This document shows, in pieces, positions 51,925-60,873 of a stretch of 64,000 bases of DNA. Both the position numbers and the translations under genes were made by a program. Below the pieces are notes generated by a model. The model made no database searches, was not told the DNA's origin, and worked only from the letters and a program-made list of their open reading frames with translations. The DNA is taken from the NCBI GenBank assembly GCA_965117035.1, contig OZ220748.1, positions 744,001-808,000 on the forward strand. The letters are read 5' to 3'. The stretch comes from CAZENU01 sp965117035 (GTDB lineage: Bacteria > Chloroflexota > Dehalococcoidia > Lucifugimonadales > CAZENU01). Numbering within the stretch: the first letter of the stretch is position 1; the number at the start of each line of letters is the position of its first letter.

Positions 51925-52012
51925 CCGGCAACCCGCGCGTGGACCGCGATCGCTCCCGCGGAACACAAAGGCGGCTAGCCGCCGGTCGCCCGGCACTAGC
52001 CTCGTAACTACG

Positions 52013-52042
52013 ATTCTAACGAACGCCAGGCGGCGCGGTCAA
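52013..52042 (-). promoter_or_regulatory. Promoter of the tRNA-tuf-ribosomal operon
   Basis: Minus strand TTGACC (52037-52042), an 18-bp gap, and TAGAAT (52013-52018), about 90 bp before the first tRNA-Thr. A good sigma-70-type match in high-GC DNA. Confidence 0.6.
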
Positions 52043-52169
52043 TACGAGAGAGGGTGTCGCCGCGCCCAAGTCAGTGCCCGGACGGCCGTTGCCGCACACA
52101 CGCGTTCCCGTATGATAGGTCCGACGGCTGTTCGGGCCGGGGATGGCAGGGCCCGCACGAGGTGACAAG

Positions 52170-53225
52170 ATGGATAAGCTGAGGGTTGCGATAGCGGGGT
52201 GCCACAGGATGCTGGACACGGCCAACAGGGGACACAACTGGGCCAACGGCTTCGCAAGGACGCCCGATACGACCGTCGTCGCCGTGTTCGACAAGGACCA
52301 CGCGACCCGCGAGCGGTTCCGCGCCGTCTGGCGCGACACGTGGGGCGACATGCCGGCCTACGACGACTACGACCGCATGCTCGCCGAGACCGCACCCGAC
52401 ATCGTGTGCATCGCGACCCGCCAGACCATGCACGCGGACCAGGTCGAGGCCGCCGCGAGCACAGGCGTGAGGGGAATAGCCTGCGAGAAACCTCTCGCGA
52501 CCAGGCTGGAAGAGACCGACCGGATAGCCTCGACGTGCACAAATGGACGAATCGCCCTGGCGTTTCTATTGGACCGGCGGTGGTGCGCCTCCTATCGGGC
52601 CATCCGCCACTACCTGCGCGACGGCATCGTCGGCGACGTCACCGGCGTCACCGCCTGCGGCGCCCCGAATCTCATCAACCACGGTTGCCACTGGTACGAT
52701 ACCGCCCTCGCGCTGGCGGGCGACGCCGAGCCCCTGTGGACCAGCGGCCACGTCGAGGACGTGAGCGGCGACGGCTCGGAGTCGAGGCGGCCCCTGGACC
52801 CGCCCGGAAGGTCGTGGACTCGGCTGGACAACGGGGTCCACGTCGCCACTATGCCGGAAGGCCTGCGGGGCATGTCATGCATCGTGTCCGGCACCGAAGG
52901 AAGCCTCACCATCTTCGAGGTAGGCAACGACGCCTACGAGAACGTCGAGGCGTACTACACGCTGAACGATTCGCTAAGCCGGAGGACCAGGCTCCCGCTG
53001 CCGGAGGAGAAAGAGGAGTGGCTCGCCGGCCGCGCCGCCGCGCAGGACCTCGCGGACGCCGTCAGGAACGGCGGACCGACGGCGTGCGACGTCGACGAGG
53101 CGCGCAGGTCGACCGAAATAGGATTCGCGGTCCACGCCTCCCACCGCGCCGGCGGCGCCCGGGTCGTTTATCCCGTTGCCGACCGCACGCACCGCATCGA
53201 GTCGTTCCCGTGGGGCAACGAGTAG
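52170..53225 (+). CDS. Gfo/Idh/MocA family oxidoreductase 1
   Basis: A 351-residue protein starting at ATG 52170 with GAGGTGACA upstream. The N-terminal NAD(P) fold begins LRVAIAGCHRML; the family EKP motif is in GIACEKPLATRLEETD. The typical catalytic His region appears as NHGCHWYDTALALAGD. It would oxidise or reduce a sugar or inositol derivative. The usual GxGxxG is altered (AGCHRM), so cofactor binding may be unusual. It is not part of an obvious operon. Confidence 0.83.
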   Translation: MDKLRVAIAGCHRMLDTANRGHNWANGFARTPDTTVVAVFDKDHATRERFRAVWRDTWGDMPAYDDYDRMLAETAPDIVCIATRQTMHADQVEAAASTGVRGIACEKPLATRLEETDRIASTCTNGRIALAFLLDRRWCASYRAIRHYLRDGIVGDVTGVTACGAPNLINHGCHWYDTALALAGDAEPLWTSGHVEDVSGDGSESRRPLDPPGRSWTRLDNGVHVATMPEGLRGMSCIVSGTEGSLTIFEVGNDAYENVEAYYTLNDSLSRRTRLPLPEEKEEWLAGRAAAQDLADAVRNGGPTACDVDEARRSTEIGFAVHASHRAGGARVVYPVADRTHRIESFPWGNE

Positions 53226-53297
53226 CCGGCACGTCGAGACGCGGCACCGGCGAATTCAGGCCATCATCTACTCCGCGCAGGTCACGAGGAGGACGAC

Positions 53298-54164
53298 ATG
53301 AGCTCCGTCGACGAAGCCATAGCGCAGGTGCCCGGTGTCGTGGGACTCGCCGCGCGGCACTTCGACAGCGGCGCGCAGATACGGCACGACGCGGACATGC
53401 CGTTCTTCACCGCGAGCACCTTCAAGGTGCCCCTGCTGGTGGAGCTGCTCCGGCAGGTCGACCGCGGCGAAATAGACCTCTCCCAGCGCGTAGAGATGAC
53501 GGACGCGATGAGGGTGCCGGGCTCCGGCGTGCTCAAGGAGCTGGAGGCGGGCCTGCGGCCGACACTTCGCGACCTCGCGATGCTGATGATCATCATCAGC
53601 GACAACGCCGCGACCGACTTTCTGTACGAGATGGTCGGCCGCGACAGCCTGAGCGCGACGATCCGCGAGCTCGGCCTGACCAGGACGCGCATCCCGATGT
53701 CCTGCCGCGAGCTGCTCTACAGTCTCGCGGCGCTGGACCCGAGCGACCCGGACGTTACATACGCGAACGCCGCCGAGAAGCTGCGTGGGGAGCAGATCGA
53801 CTTGGACGCCGACGCCCTCGACGAAGAGAACTCCGACGTATCGTCCCCGGACGACATGTGCGAGCTCTTCGAGGCGGTGCACCGCGGCGACGTGCTGTCG
53901 CCGTCGTCGAGGGAGACGTTCTGGGACATCCTGAAACGCCAGCAGCTCAACACAGTCATACCGCTGCTACTGCCGCAGGGCACGGTCGTGGCGAACAAGA
54001 CCGGCAGCTACCACTCGGTGCGGTGCGACGTGGGAGTCGTCCACTCCCCGTCCGGGCCCTACGCCATCGCCATCATGGCCAAGCATGTCGACGGAGAGCG
54101 GCTCCACGTCGACCTGACCCTGGCCGGCGTATCCAAGGCCGTCTACGACGCATTCAACCCGTAG
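53298..54164 (+). CDS. Class A beta-lactamase-fold serine hydrolase
   Basis: A 288-residue protein with the three active-site boxes of class A beta-lactamases: S40-T-F-K43, S100-D-N102 and K233-T-G (ANKTGS). There is no signal peptide and no lipobox, so it is cytoplasmic, which argues against antibiotic defence and for a peptidase or esterase role. The E166-type Glu cannot be placed with certainty (an EEN at 175-177 is a candidate). It has a good AGGAGGA ribosome site. Confidence 0.85.
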   Translation: MSSVDEAIAQVPGVVGLAARHFDSGAQIRHDADMPFFTASTFKVPLLVELLRQVDRGEIDLSQRVEMTDAMRVPGSGVLKELEAGLRPTLRDLAMLMIIISDNAATDFLYEMVGRDSLSATIRELGLTRTRIPMSCRELLYSLAALDPSDPDVTYANAAEKLRGEQIDLDADALDEENSDVSSPDDMCELFEAVHRGDVLSPSSRETFWDILKRQQLNTVIPLLLPQGTVVANKTGSYHSVRCDVGVVHSPSGPYAIAIMAKHVDGERLHVDLTLAGVSKAVYDAFNP

Positions 54165-54229
54165 CGCGCCCTCGGCGGTACGTGAGTATCGCGGATTCGG
54201 CGAACGACCTATCTGGTTGGCGACGGACT

Positions 54230-55228
54230 TCAGCCGCCCGACGGTCGGGCCGGCATGTCGCTCGGGATCTTCGCCGGCACCATGTCGACCGTGCTCACGC
54301 GGCGGTTGACCTCGTCGACGATGTCCCGCGGCAGCGGACCGCGCTCCGCGGTGCGGACGTTCTCACGTAGCTCGTCGAGGTTGATCGTCCCGTTGATTAC
54401 GGTGTCGATGCCCGGATGGCCCAGGCAGTAGCGCAGTATGAACGCGACCCGGCTCTCTCCCGGATCGCGCAGGGAGTCGATGTCGAGGGACTCGAAGTAG
54501 CGCCAGCGCGTCTCGGGACTGAGGAGGACGCCCTGCAAGTAGGCTATCGAGTCCTCGTGGTCGGGCTCTCCCCTGGCCGCGCCGCTCCTGATGATCGTGC
54601 CGATCCCGCTGTCCGAGAGCTTCGCGATCCAGTCCTCGTGCTGACGCTGGAAGAGTGAGTACGGGAGCATGAAGGAGTCGAAGACGTCCCAGTTGTAGAA
54701 GTGCGCCACGTGGGGCAGGTTGGTCGATATCCCGAGCCAGCGGAACTTGCCCTGCTCTCTCATCTCATCAAGCGTCGCGAGCACCTCCTCGCGCTGCGCG
54801 GGCCCAAGCTCGACGTGGATCCCGCGCTTGATGGAGGGTGTGTGAAGCTGCAACAGGTCGACGCAGTCGGTCCTCAGCCGCCGAAGGCTGCGCTCCACGC
54901 TGTAGATGAGCCCTTCGCGCGTCAGGTCCTTCGGACCGCCGCTGGGACCGTTGTCCCTGTGACAGCCGGTCTTCGTCGCGAGCACGTACTCGGAGCGCCG
55001 GCGCGCGAGATGCTTCCCGACCGCCTCCTCCGAGAGGCCGTAGCAGTCCGCGGTGTCGATCAGGTTGATACCGCTGTCGAGAACGGCGTTGAGGACGCCG
55101 GCCGCCTCCGCGTCGGTCAGGTCTCGCCCCGCGAAGACCGGGCCCTTCAGCTCGAGCGCGCCGTACCCGAGGCGCGTCACCTCTAGTCCGGTACGTCCAA
55201 GTATCTTCGTCGGTAGCCTGTGGGACAT
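54230..55228 (-). CDS. Aldo/keto reductase
   Basis: A 332-residue protein starting at ATG 55228. It shows the AKR pattern LGRTGLEVTRLGYGALELKG, the catalytic Asp-Tyr-Lys set (INLIDTADCYGLSEEAVGKHL, then VLATKTGC), DLLQLHTP and the NADPH-binding IRSGAARGE/NGTINLDELRENV at the end. It reduces carbonyls or oxidises sugars. It is divergent from the Gfo/Idh/MocA gene at 55482, and the two may share a regulator and a sugar pathway. Confidence 0.9.
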   Translation of the reverse strand: MSHRLPTKILGRTGLEVTRLGYGALELKGPVFAGRDLTDAEAAGVLNAVLDSGINLIDTADCYGLSEEAVGKHLARRRSEYVLATKTGCHRDNGPSGGPKDLTREGLIYSVERSLRRLRTDCVDLLQLHTPSIKRGIHVELGPAQREEVLATLDEMREQGKFRWLGISTNLPHVAHFYNWDVFDSFMLPYSLFQRQHEDWIAKLSDSGIGTIIRSGAARGEPDHEDSIAYLQGVLLSPETRWRYFESLDIDSLRDPGESRVAFILRYCLGHPGIDTVINGTINLDELRENVRTAERGPLPRDIVDEVNRRVSTVDMVPAKIPSDMPARPSGG

Positions 55229-55481
55229 ATGCTGGCTCGGTCGCTCCGGCGCCGGCTGACGGTCGGCCATCGCAAGTCCCGCGCACCCGGAACGCTGGCG
55301 CCGCCAACCCGGCATCGCCGATCGTCGCGCGCCCATGGTAACGAGAAACGCGGCAGGCGTCGATGGCCCGGAGTGGAGCCCCGCGCGCTGACGTGTCGCG
55401 ACTCGCCAGAACCTGTACAATCGGCCCACGTAAGGACAGACTTGGCGGCCCCTCTGTACCGGGCCGCGGGGGAGCGACGCC

Positions 55482-56519
55482 ATGGCAGACTACAGGGCGG
55501 GCATCATCGGGCTCGGTTTCATCGGCGCCGGCGACCAGGTCTCCGGCGACGCGCTCGGCCAGCGTGTCGAGGACCTCGACGGCACCCACGCGTCCGCGCT
55601 CGCGGGCCATCCGCAGATCGAGCTGGTCGCCGGGTCAAGCCGGGACCAGGGCCGGCGCGACCGTTTCGCCCAGCGCACCGGCGCGAGGACGTACGCCGAC
55701 TGGCGCGAGCTCCTGGAGCGCGAAGACCTCGACATCGTCAGCGTCGCCACCTACGCCAACGTCCACGCCGAGCCGGCGGTCGCCTGCGCGGAGGCCGGCG
55801 CCCGCGCCGTCCTCTGCGAGAAGCCGATCGCGCAGACGGTGCCGGACGCCGAGCGCATGGTCGCCGCATGCGCCGACGCCGGGGCACTGCTGGTCATCAA
55901 CCACCAGCGACGCTTCAACGCCTGCTTCCGCAAGGCCCGCGCCCACCTCGCGAGCGGCGGCATCGGCGAGCTGACCTCCATCAACGCGCAGTGGCCGACC
56001 GGCCGGCTCGGCGGCGTCGGCTCGCACGTTTTCGACACGATCTACCACGTCACCGGACGCCGCATCGAAGCCGTCTCCGCCACCCTGGACCTCGCAGGCA
56101 AACCGGACGCGCGAGGCCCCGCCTTCACCGACCCCGGCGGCTGGGGTACGTTGCGGTACGAGGGCGGGCTGATGGGGACGGTCGACGCGACCGACTACAG
56201 CGTCGCCCCGTGGGACGTGCGTGTCAACGGCACCGAGGGCCGGGCGCTCGTCGGCAGCGACGATGTCACGATCGAGTACTGGGACGGCCGGACCGAGCAA
56301 TTCACCAACGACGACCAAGACGGCAACGGAATGGACATCGCGGTGCGGGAGATGGTCGCCTGGCTCGACGACGGGGGAGACTTCTCCTACGACCCGGCCG
56401 AGACGGTGCAGGTCCTGGAGGCCATCGTGGCGTTCCACGCGTCGCACGCCAGGAACGCTGCCTGGGTCGAGCTGCCGCTGACGGGCGTCGACCGGGAGAT
56501 CCTCGTCAACAGCGGCTGA
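55482..56519 (+). CDS. Gfo/Idh/MocA family oxidoreductase 2
   Basis: A 345-residue protein. The NAD fold is YRAGIIGLGFIGAG, the EKP motif is AVLCEKPIAQTV, and the substrate domain has INAQWPTGRLGGVGSHVFDT, with the catalytic His in that GSHVFDT segment. It is not a close relative of the first Gfo/Idh/MocA protein. A -10-like TACAAT lies at 55416-55421, 60 bp before the ATG. The substrate is probably a sugar or inositol; no transporter lies nearby. Confidence 0.88.
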   Translation: MADYRAGIIGLGFIGAGDQVSGDALGQRVEDLDGTHASALAGHPQIELVAGSSRDQGRRDRFAQRTGARTYADWRELLEREDLDIVSVATYANVHAEPAVACAEAGARAVLCEKPIAQTVPDAERMVAACADAGALLVINHQRRFNACFRKARAHLASGGIGELTSINAQWPTGRLGGVGSHVFDTIYHVTGRRIEAVSATLDLAGKPDARGPAFTDPGGWGTLRYEGGLMGTVDATDYSVAPWDVRVNGTEGRALVGSDDVTIEYWDGRTEQFTNDDQDGNGMDIAVREMVAWLDDGGDFSYDPAETVQVLEAIVAFHASHARNAAWVELPLTGVDREILVNSG

Positions 56520-56548
56520 AGCCAGCGGGTCCAGGGCCATCCATCGTT

Positions 56549-56586
56549 CCCTCGCCCCTTTGCGGGAGAGGGTTAGGGTGAGGGGG
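56549..56586. repeat. REP-like CCCTCGCCCC...GGGGG element
   Basis: CCCTCGCCCCTTTGCGGGAG-type hairpin arm followed by AGGGTTAGGGTGAGGGGG. The layout resembles the CTCCCCTGGCGGGAGGGAG element inside the 164-bp repeats. Confidence 0.6.
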
Positions 56587-56723
56587 CGTTGAACCCGGTG
56601 CAAGTCTGCCACCCTCAATCTGTGGCGACTTTGGCAAGGCCCTGCCGGCGGGTCGGGCTGAGCTTGACTGCCCCGGCCGGTAGGGTCAGACTGGGGCAAT
56701 TCCGGCCGCAGTGGGGAGACGAC

Positions 56724-58139
56724 GTGTCCAGGGACAACGACCTCCGGTCGATCGCCCACCTGATGCGCCGCGCCGGCTTCGGCGCGACACGCGACGAGCT
56801 AGAACGGCTCGCCGAACAGGGCTACGACACCACCGTCGAGCAACTCCTTGACCCCGAGTCCCAGCCCGAGCTCGACATGGACGAGCTGTACCGCTACCTG
56901 CCCCAGGCGGAGAGCTCCTTCGTCGGCCTGCACGTCCAGACCGACTGGATGTACCGCATGGTGAACACCCCGCGGCCGCTCCAGGAGAAGATGGCCCTGT
57001 TCTGGCACCACGTCTTCGCCACGGCCGTGTCCAAGGTCGAGCAGAGCAGCCAGATGGCCAACCAGGTCGCGCTCTTCCGCGAACACGGCATGGGCAACTA
57101 CCGCGAGCTGCTCGTCAGGCTGGCCAGGGACCCGGCCATGATCTTCTGGCTCGACAACCAAGACAACCACAAGAAGGCACCCAACGAGAACTGGGGACGA
57201 GAGCTCCTGGAGCTCTTCTCCATGGGCGTCAACAACTACACAGAGAGCGACGTCTACGAGTGCTCGCGGGCCTTCACCGGATGGACGTTCGAGCCCAGTC
57301 TGCCGTCGCAGCCCTATGGACAGTTCCCGTGGGTCTTCAGGTACCGAGCCGAGGACCACGACGGCGGCGTCAAGACATTCCTCGGCCAGACCGGCCGGTT
57401 CAACGGCGAGGACATCATCGACATCATCGTCCGGCAGCCCGCGTGCCCGACGTTCGTCTGCCGCCACCTGTACAACTTCTTCGTAGCCGAGGAGCCGCAG
57501 GTGCCCGCGTGGAACATCGAGCCGCCGGGAGACCCGGACGCCGTTGAGACGCTCGCGCGGACCATGGTCGACTCGGATTACGAGATCAGGCCGGTGCTGC
57601 GCGCGCTGTTCAACTCCGACTTCTTCAAGGAGGCCGCGTTCCGAAAGGTGAGGAGCCCCATTGAGATCGTCGTCGGCGCACTGAAGCTGACTGGCGGCCT
57701 GGACGTTCCCGACCCCGAGTGGGGCACGATCGGGCTTGAGCCGCAGAGGATGGGCCAGGACCTGATCAACCCTCCCAGCGTCGAGGGCTGGCACACCGGC
57801 AAGGAGTGGATCAACAGCGGCTCGCTCATGAACCGCGTCAACTTCGTCGCCGACTACGTATGTCGGCCGGACCTGCCGGGCAACCGCCGCAACGTCGACT
57901 GGATCGCAAGCACGTCGGCCAGCGGCGGCTCGATGTCGCCGGCGGACCTCGTCGACCGATGCCTCGACCTGATGGGCCCGCTCGAGGGCTCCCATGCCGT
58001 CCGGGACAACCTGGTCGCCGAGGCCGCGGCCGACGGAAAGATCGCCTGCCGCACCGCAGAGGACAGACAGGACCTGTCGCGCCGCGTCGGGAACCTCATG
58101 GCACTGATAGCGGGCACGCGGGAGTACCAGCTCGGATAG
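56724..58139 (+). CDS. DUF1800 family protein, copy 1
   Basis: A 471-residue DUF1800 protein from GTG 56724, with GGGGAG upstream. Signature stretches are HLMRRAGFGATRDELERLA, KMALFWHHVFATAVSKVE, NENWGRELLELFSMGVNNYT, RHLYNFFVAEEP and PPSVEGWHTGKEWINSG. The family is usually next to DUF1501 genes and is thought to be secreted or surface-associated, but no signal peptide is seen here. It is close in sequence and equal in length to the copy at 60874. An NHL propeller gene follows directly; the DUF1501 partner is missing from this copy. Confidence 0.93.
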   Translation: MSRDNDLRSIAHLMRRAGFGATRDELERLAEQGYDTTVEQLLDPESQPELDMDELYRYLPQAESSFVGLHVQTDWMYRMVNTPRPLQEKMALFWHHVFATAVSKVEQSSQMANQVALFREHGMGNYRELLVRLARDPAMIFWLDNQDNHKKAPNENWGRELLELFSMGVNNYTESDVYECSRAFTGWTFEPSLPSQPYGQFPWVFRYRAEDHDGGVKTFLGQTGRFNGEDIIDIIVRQPACPTFVCRHLYNFFVAEEPQVPAWNIEPPGDPDAVETLARTMVDSDYEIRPVLRALFNSDFFKEAAFRKVRSPIEIVVGALKLTGGLDVPDPEWGTIGLEPQRMGQDLINPPSVEGWHTGKEWINSGSLMNRVNFVADYVCRPDLPGNRRNVDWIASTSASGGSMSPADLVDRCLDLMGPLEGSHAVRDNLVAEAAADGKIACRTAEDRQDLSRRVGNLMALIAGTREYQLG

Positions 58140-58148
58140 GCATAGTCC

Positions 58149-59201
58149 ATGAAGACCATCACGCTCGCGGACCGCACCTGGCACTTCTCGCACGCCGTCG
58201 GTCGCGACAACATCAACACCGGGTACCGCTACCCGTGCTCGATGGCCCTCTCCGGCGACGGGGCCATGTGGGTGCTGAGCCGCGGGATGCCAATCTGGCC
58301 GCTCGACCACGACTTCACCGTCACCTACCAGCCCAAGATCGGCAAGTGGTCCATCGACGACGGCGTGCAGATCGGCGACTTCGCCCGCAACGAGTTCGTC
58401 TGGCCCACCGCCCTCGCCTCCGACAGCGAAGGCTACCTCTACTGCTGCGACGAGCAGGGCAACTTCGTAGCGGTGTTCGGCCCCGACGGCCCCTACTATG
58501 AGCTTCCGCAGTACGATCCGGCCGGCGAGGCGCTGAGCAGATGGGGTGAGATGGGCTCGGAGCCCGGACAGCTCGACCGCCCGGCCGGCATGGAGTTCGA
58601 CTCGGACGACAACCTCCACGTCGTCGACAGCGGCAACGACCGCGTACAGAAGTTCACGAAGAACGGACGCCATCTCAGCGCCTGGGGCGAACATGGCGAC
58701 GGCGAGGGCCAGCTCGACCGGCCGTGGGGCGTCACGCTGGACGCCGAAGGCTGCGTCTACGTCGCCGACTGGGGGAACAGCCGCGTGCAGAAGTTCACGC
58801 CGGACGGCGAGTTCGTCACGAGCTTCGGCGCGTCGCCGGACGATGGCGAGCCGCTGCGCCGCCCGTCCGACGTGGCGGTCGACAGCGACGGCGACGTCTA
58901 CGTGGCGGACTGGGGAAACAAGCGGGTGCGCGTCTTCGAGCCCGACGGCGAGGTCATCGGCTCCCTGTACGGCGACGCGACCGAGTTCTTCGGCCCGGTC
59001 AAGAGGGACATCGAGTCGTCGCCCGTCATGGCCGGGGCGTACGGTCGCGTCGACGACCTCACGCAACTCGGCAGGTTCGACCGGCCCGTCGCCGTCGAGG
59101 TGGATGACCGCGACCGCCTCTTCGTCGTCGACTCCCGCCGGGGCCGCGTCCAGATCTACGCCAAGGACCCGGCCTACGAGGACGTCCGCCTGAACGTATA
59201 G
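58149..59201 (+). CDS. NHL-repeat beta-propeller protein of the DUF1800 cluster, copy 1
   Basis: A 350-residue six-bladed propeller. Blades carry clear NHL motifs (DNLHVVDSGNDRVQKFTKNG, CVYVADWGNSRVQKFTPDG, DVYVADWGNKRVRVFEPDG). The N-terminus WHFSHAVGRDN and RYPCSMALSG are shared with the partial gene at 63455. No signal peptide. It starts 9 bp after the DUF1800 stop, so the two are an operon. The role is unknown; it may bind or process a substrate with the DUF1800 protein. Confidence 0.88.
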   Translation: MKTITLADRTWHFSHAVGRDNINTGYRYPCSMALSGDGAMWVLSRGMPIWPLDHDFTVTYQPKIGKWSIDDGVQIGDFARNEFVWPTALASDSEGYLYCCDEQGNFVAVFGPDGPYYELPQYDPAGEALSRWGEMGSEPGQLDRPAGMEFDSDDNLHVVDSGNDRVQKFTKNGRHLSAWGEHGDGEGQLDRPWGVTLDAEGCVYVADWGNSRVQKFTPDGEFVTSFGASPDDGEPLRRPSDVAVDSDGDVYVADWGNKRVRVFEPDGEVIGSLYGDATEFFGPVKRDIESSPVMAGAYGRVDDLTQLGRFDRPVAVEVDDRDRLFVVDSRRGRVQIYAKDPAYEDVRLNV

Positions 59202-59233
59202 GGCCGGCGATCACCAAGAAGCCTTCCCGGTGC

Positions 59234-60319
59234 CTACACGACCCATTCAATACGAACTTTCAAGTGGTTGAGACGATTCCAGTCAAGCTTCCCTTCGTGC
59301 TGGAGTCTCCCGACAACGATACCGGGCGCTATCCCCTGATCTTCAGCGAAACGAACGACCGAGCGCTCGGTCAGGCGCGTTGTCGACGTAAAGTCCTTCC
59401 AAGCTTTGGGCGACACGAGAAAGTTCGACGCCCAAGTGTCGGCCTGCTCGTCTTCATCCGTTATCTTTCGCTTGGCTTCATGGACATAAACGACTTTCTT
59501 ACTATGCAGCAGTAAATGCGCGGCCTCGTGGAAGAAACTGAACCACAGGTGATCATCCCTCATTCCCCGAAGACTGAGTTGTATGAGCGCCTTACGCGGT
59601 GTCAGCCACCTGGCCGCTCCGCTGAGGGAAGTCTTGGGAAGCGGCTTGACGATTGTCAGGACGACACCCGAATCCAAGCATCGCTTGAATGCATCTGTGA
59701 CCGCAGCCGGGCTACCGGAAGCCGTCGATTCTCTGATCTGAGCCAGCGCTCTTTTGAAATTGGCTGCGCTGTAATCGGCGGCATCCGCCTTGTCTGCCTC
59801 AATCTCTCCAAGCCGCAGCCATGTGGTCAAAGCCGGCTCTTCGCTGCTGAAGCTGGGCGAGTGGCGGTAGACGACCTGAGCGCGAGTGTACTTGTCCCGC
59901 CAAGCCTCAATTGAGGCTACGCCGAAGAAGGACAGCAACTTCTCCACCCTGTCCGCGTTCGACGATGGCTTTGCCAGGACACCCCGTTTCACTAACTCGG
60001 CTACAGGGAAGCCCTTCGCCCACTCCACAGATTCCTCGGCCTTTCGGACCTCGGCCTCACGCTGCTGGTGTAGCCGGTAGTCAGACTCGATTCCGAGCCA
60101 TATCCCCGCATCCACTCCGAGAACTCTCTCAAACTGCACCGCCGTCTTAGGTTCAATGGGTGCCTTCCCGGAAATTATCTCGCTGATCAGCTTTGGAGAC
60201 CTCCCACATCGCCGGGCAAACTCGGCGTGGGAGATGTTGTGGACCTCTAAACGCTCCTCCAAGACCGACCCCGGCGGAACGGCGTAGTCCGGCTCGTAAC
60301 GATAACTGGCGCGAACCAT
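59234..60319 (-). CDS. higA: HigA-like antitoxin fused to ImmA/IrrE metallopeptidase
   Basis: A 361-residue protein. The N-terminus (about 15-75) is a HigA-type XRE helix-turn-helix (SHAEFARRCGRSPKLISEIISG). The C-terminal half is an ImmA/IrrE (M78) domain with the zinc motif HEAAH at 264-268 and a downstream EDEQADTWASNFL that holds the third ligand. HigA antitoxins with M78 domains are known; the peptidase may degrade the antitoxin itself under stress. It lies 15 bp after the HigB gene. GC content is lower than that of the flanks. Confidence 0.9.
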   Translation of the reverse strand: MVRASYRYEPDYAVPPGSVLEERLEVHNISHAEFARRCGRSPKLISEIISGKAPIEPKTAVQFERVLGVDAGIWLGIESDYRLHQQREAEVRKAEESVEWAKGFPVAELVKRGVLAKPSSNADRVEKLLSFFGVASIEAWRDKYTRAQVVYRHSPSFSSEEPALTTWLRLGEIEADKADAADYSAANFKRALAQIRESTASGSPAAVTDAFKRCLDSGVVLTIVKPLPKTSLSGAARWLTPRKALIQLSLRGMRDDHLWFSFFHEAAHLLLHSKKVVYVHEAKRKITDEDEQADTWASNFLVSPKAWKDFTSTTRLTERSVVRFAEDQGIAPGIVVGRLQHEGKLDWNRLNHLKVRIEWVV

Positions 60320-60334
60320 GCGCTAAGACTCCAA

Positions 60335-60670
60335 TCAGTGATAGTCCAGTACGTCGACGATCTCAATCGCAGTGATCTCACATAAGTTGACACCTCCGTC
60401 ATCCCTACGCGGCAGCGGATCATGCGCTAGCTCAAAGACCAACCGATACGGCTGTATGAGGTCTACTGCGTACTGTCCGAGACGATCACCTGTGAGCGGG
60501 TGACACCGGTCTGGTGGCGTCCCAGGTACCTGCGACAGATTTTGGGCATTGCTCAGTACGGCAATACGCATCTTGATCCGTTGAGCCATCCGGCTACCAT
60601 ACTGTTTGGTGAGATTCTTCTCGCTGTTGAATGTCCTCTGCAGTTTGCGGGTCCTGAAGTGAATTTCCAT
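60335..60670 (-). CDS. higB: HigB/RelE-type toxin
   Basis: A 111-residue RelE-fold protein. The C-terminal part is typical of HigB: CHPLTGDRLGQYAVDLIQPY, RLVFELAHD and IEIVDVLDYH at the end. It would cut mRNA on the ribosome. It is transcribed first, before the antitoxin, as is usual for higBA. Its promoter and operator are readable upstream. It lies between the two DUF1800 clusters. Confidence 0.9.
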   Translation of the reverse strand: MEIHFRTRKLQRTFNSEKNLTKQYGSRMAQRIKMRIAVLSNAQNLSQVPGTPPDRCHPLTGDRLGQYAVDLIQPYRLVFELAHDPLPRRDDGGVNLCEITAIEIVDVLDYH

Positions 60671-60702
60671 GCAGGCACAACCCTGTTCATCGTATCTCTC
60701 CC

Positions 60703-60749
60703 GTTACCTATTGGGTAACGAGTCTACCGTACGAGGGTATGTGTGTCAA
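60703..60749 (-). promoter_or_regulatory. higBA promoter with palindromic operator
   Basis: Minus strand TTGACA (60744-60749), 17-bp gap, TAGACT (60721-60726). Directly downstream, at the expected transcript start, lies the perfect palindrome GTTACC-N5-GGTAAC (60703-60719). It fits autorepression by HigA. Confidence 0.75.
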
Positions 60750-60873
60750 CAGAGGCACACTTGCCCCAGACCGGAACACTCTTCCCGACCACCATGTCAT
60801 CCGCGCCATCAACTTGACTACATGGCCTGACCGTAGCACACTTGTGCAAGCACGGTGTCAGGGGGAGGCGAAG

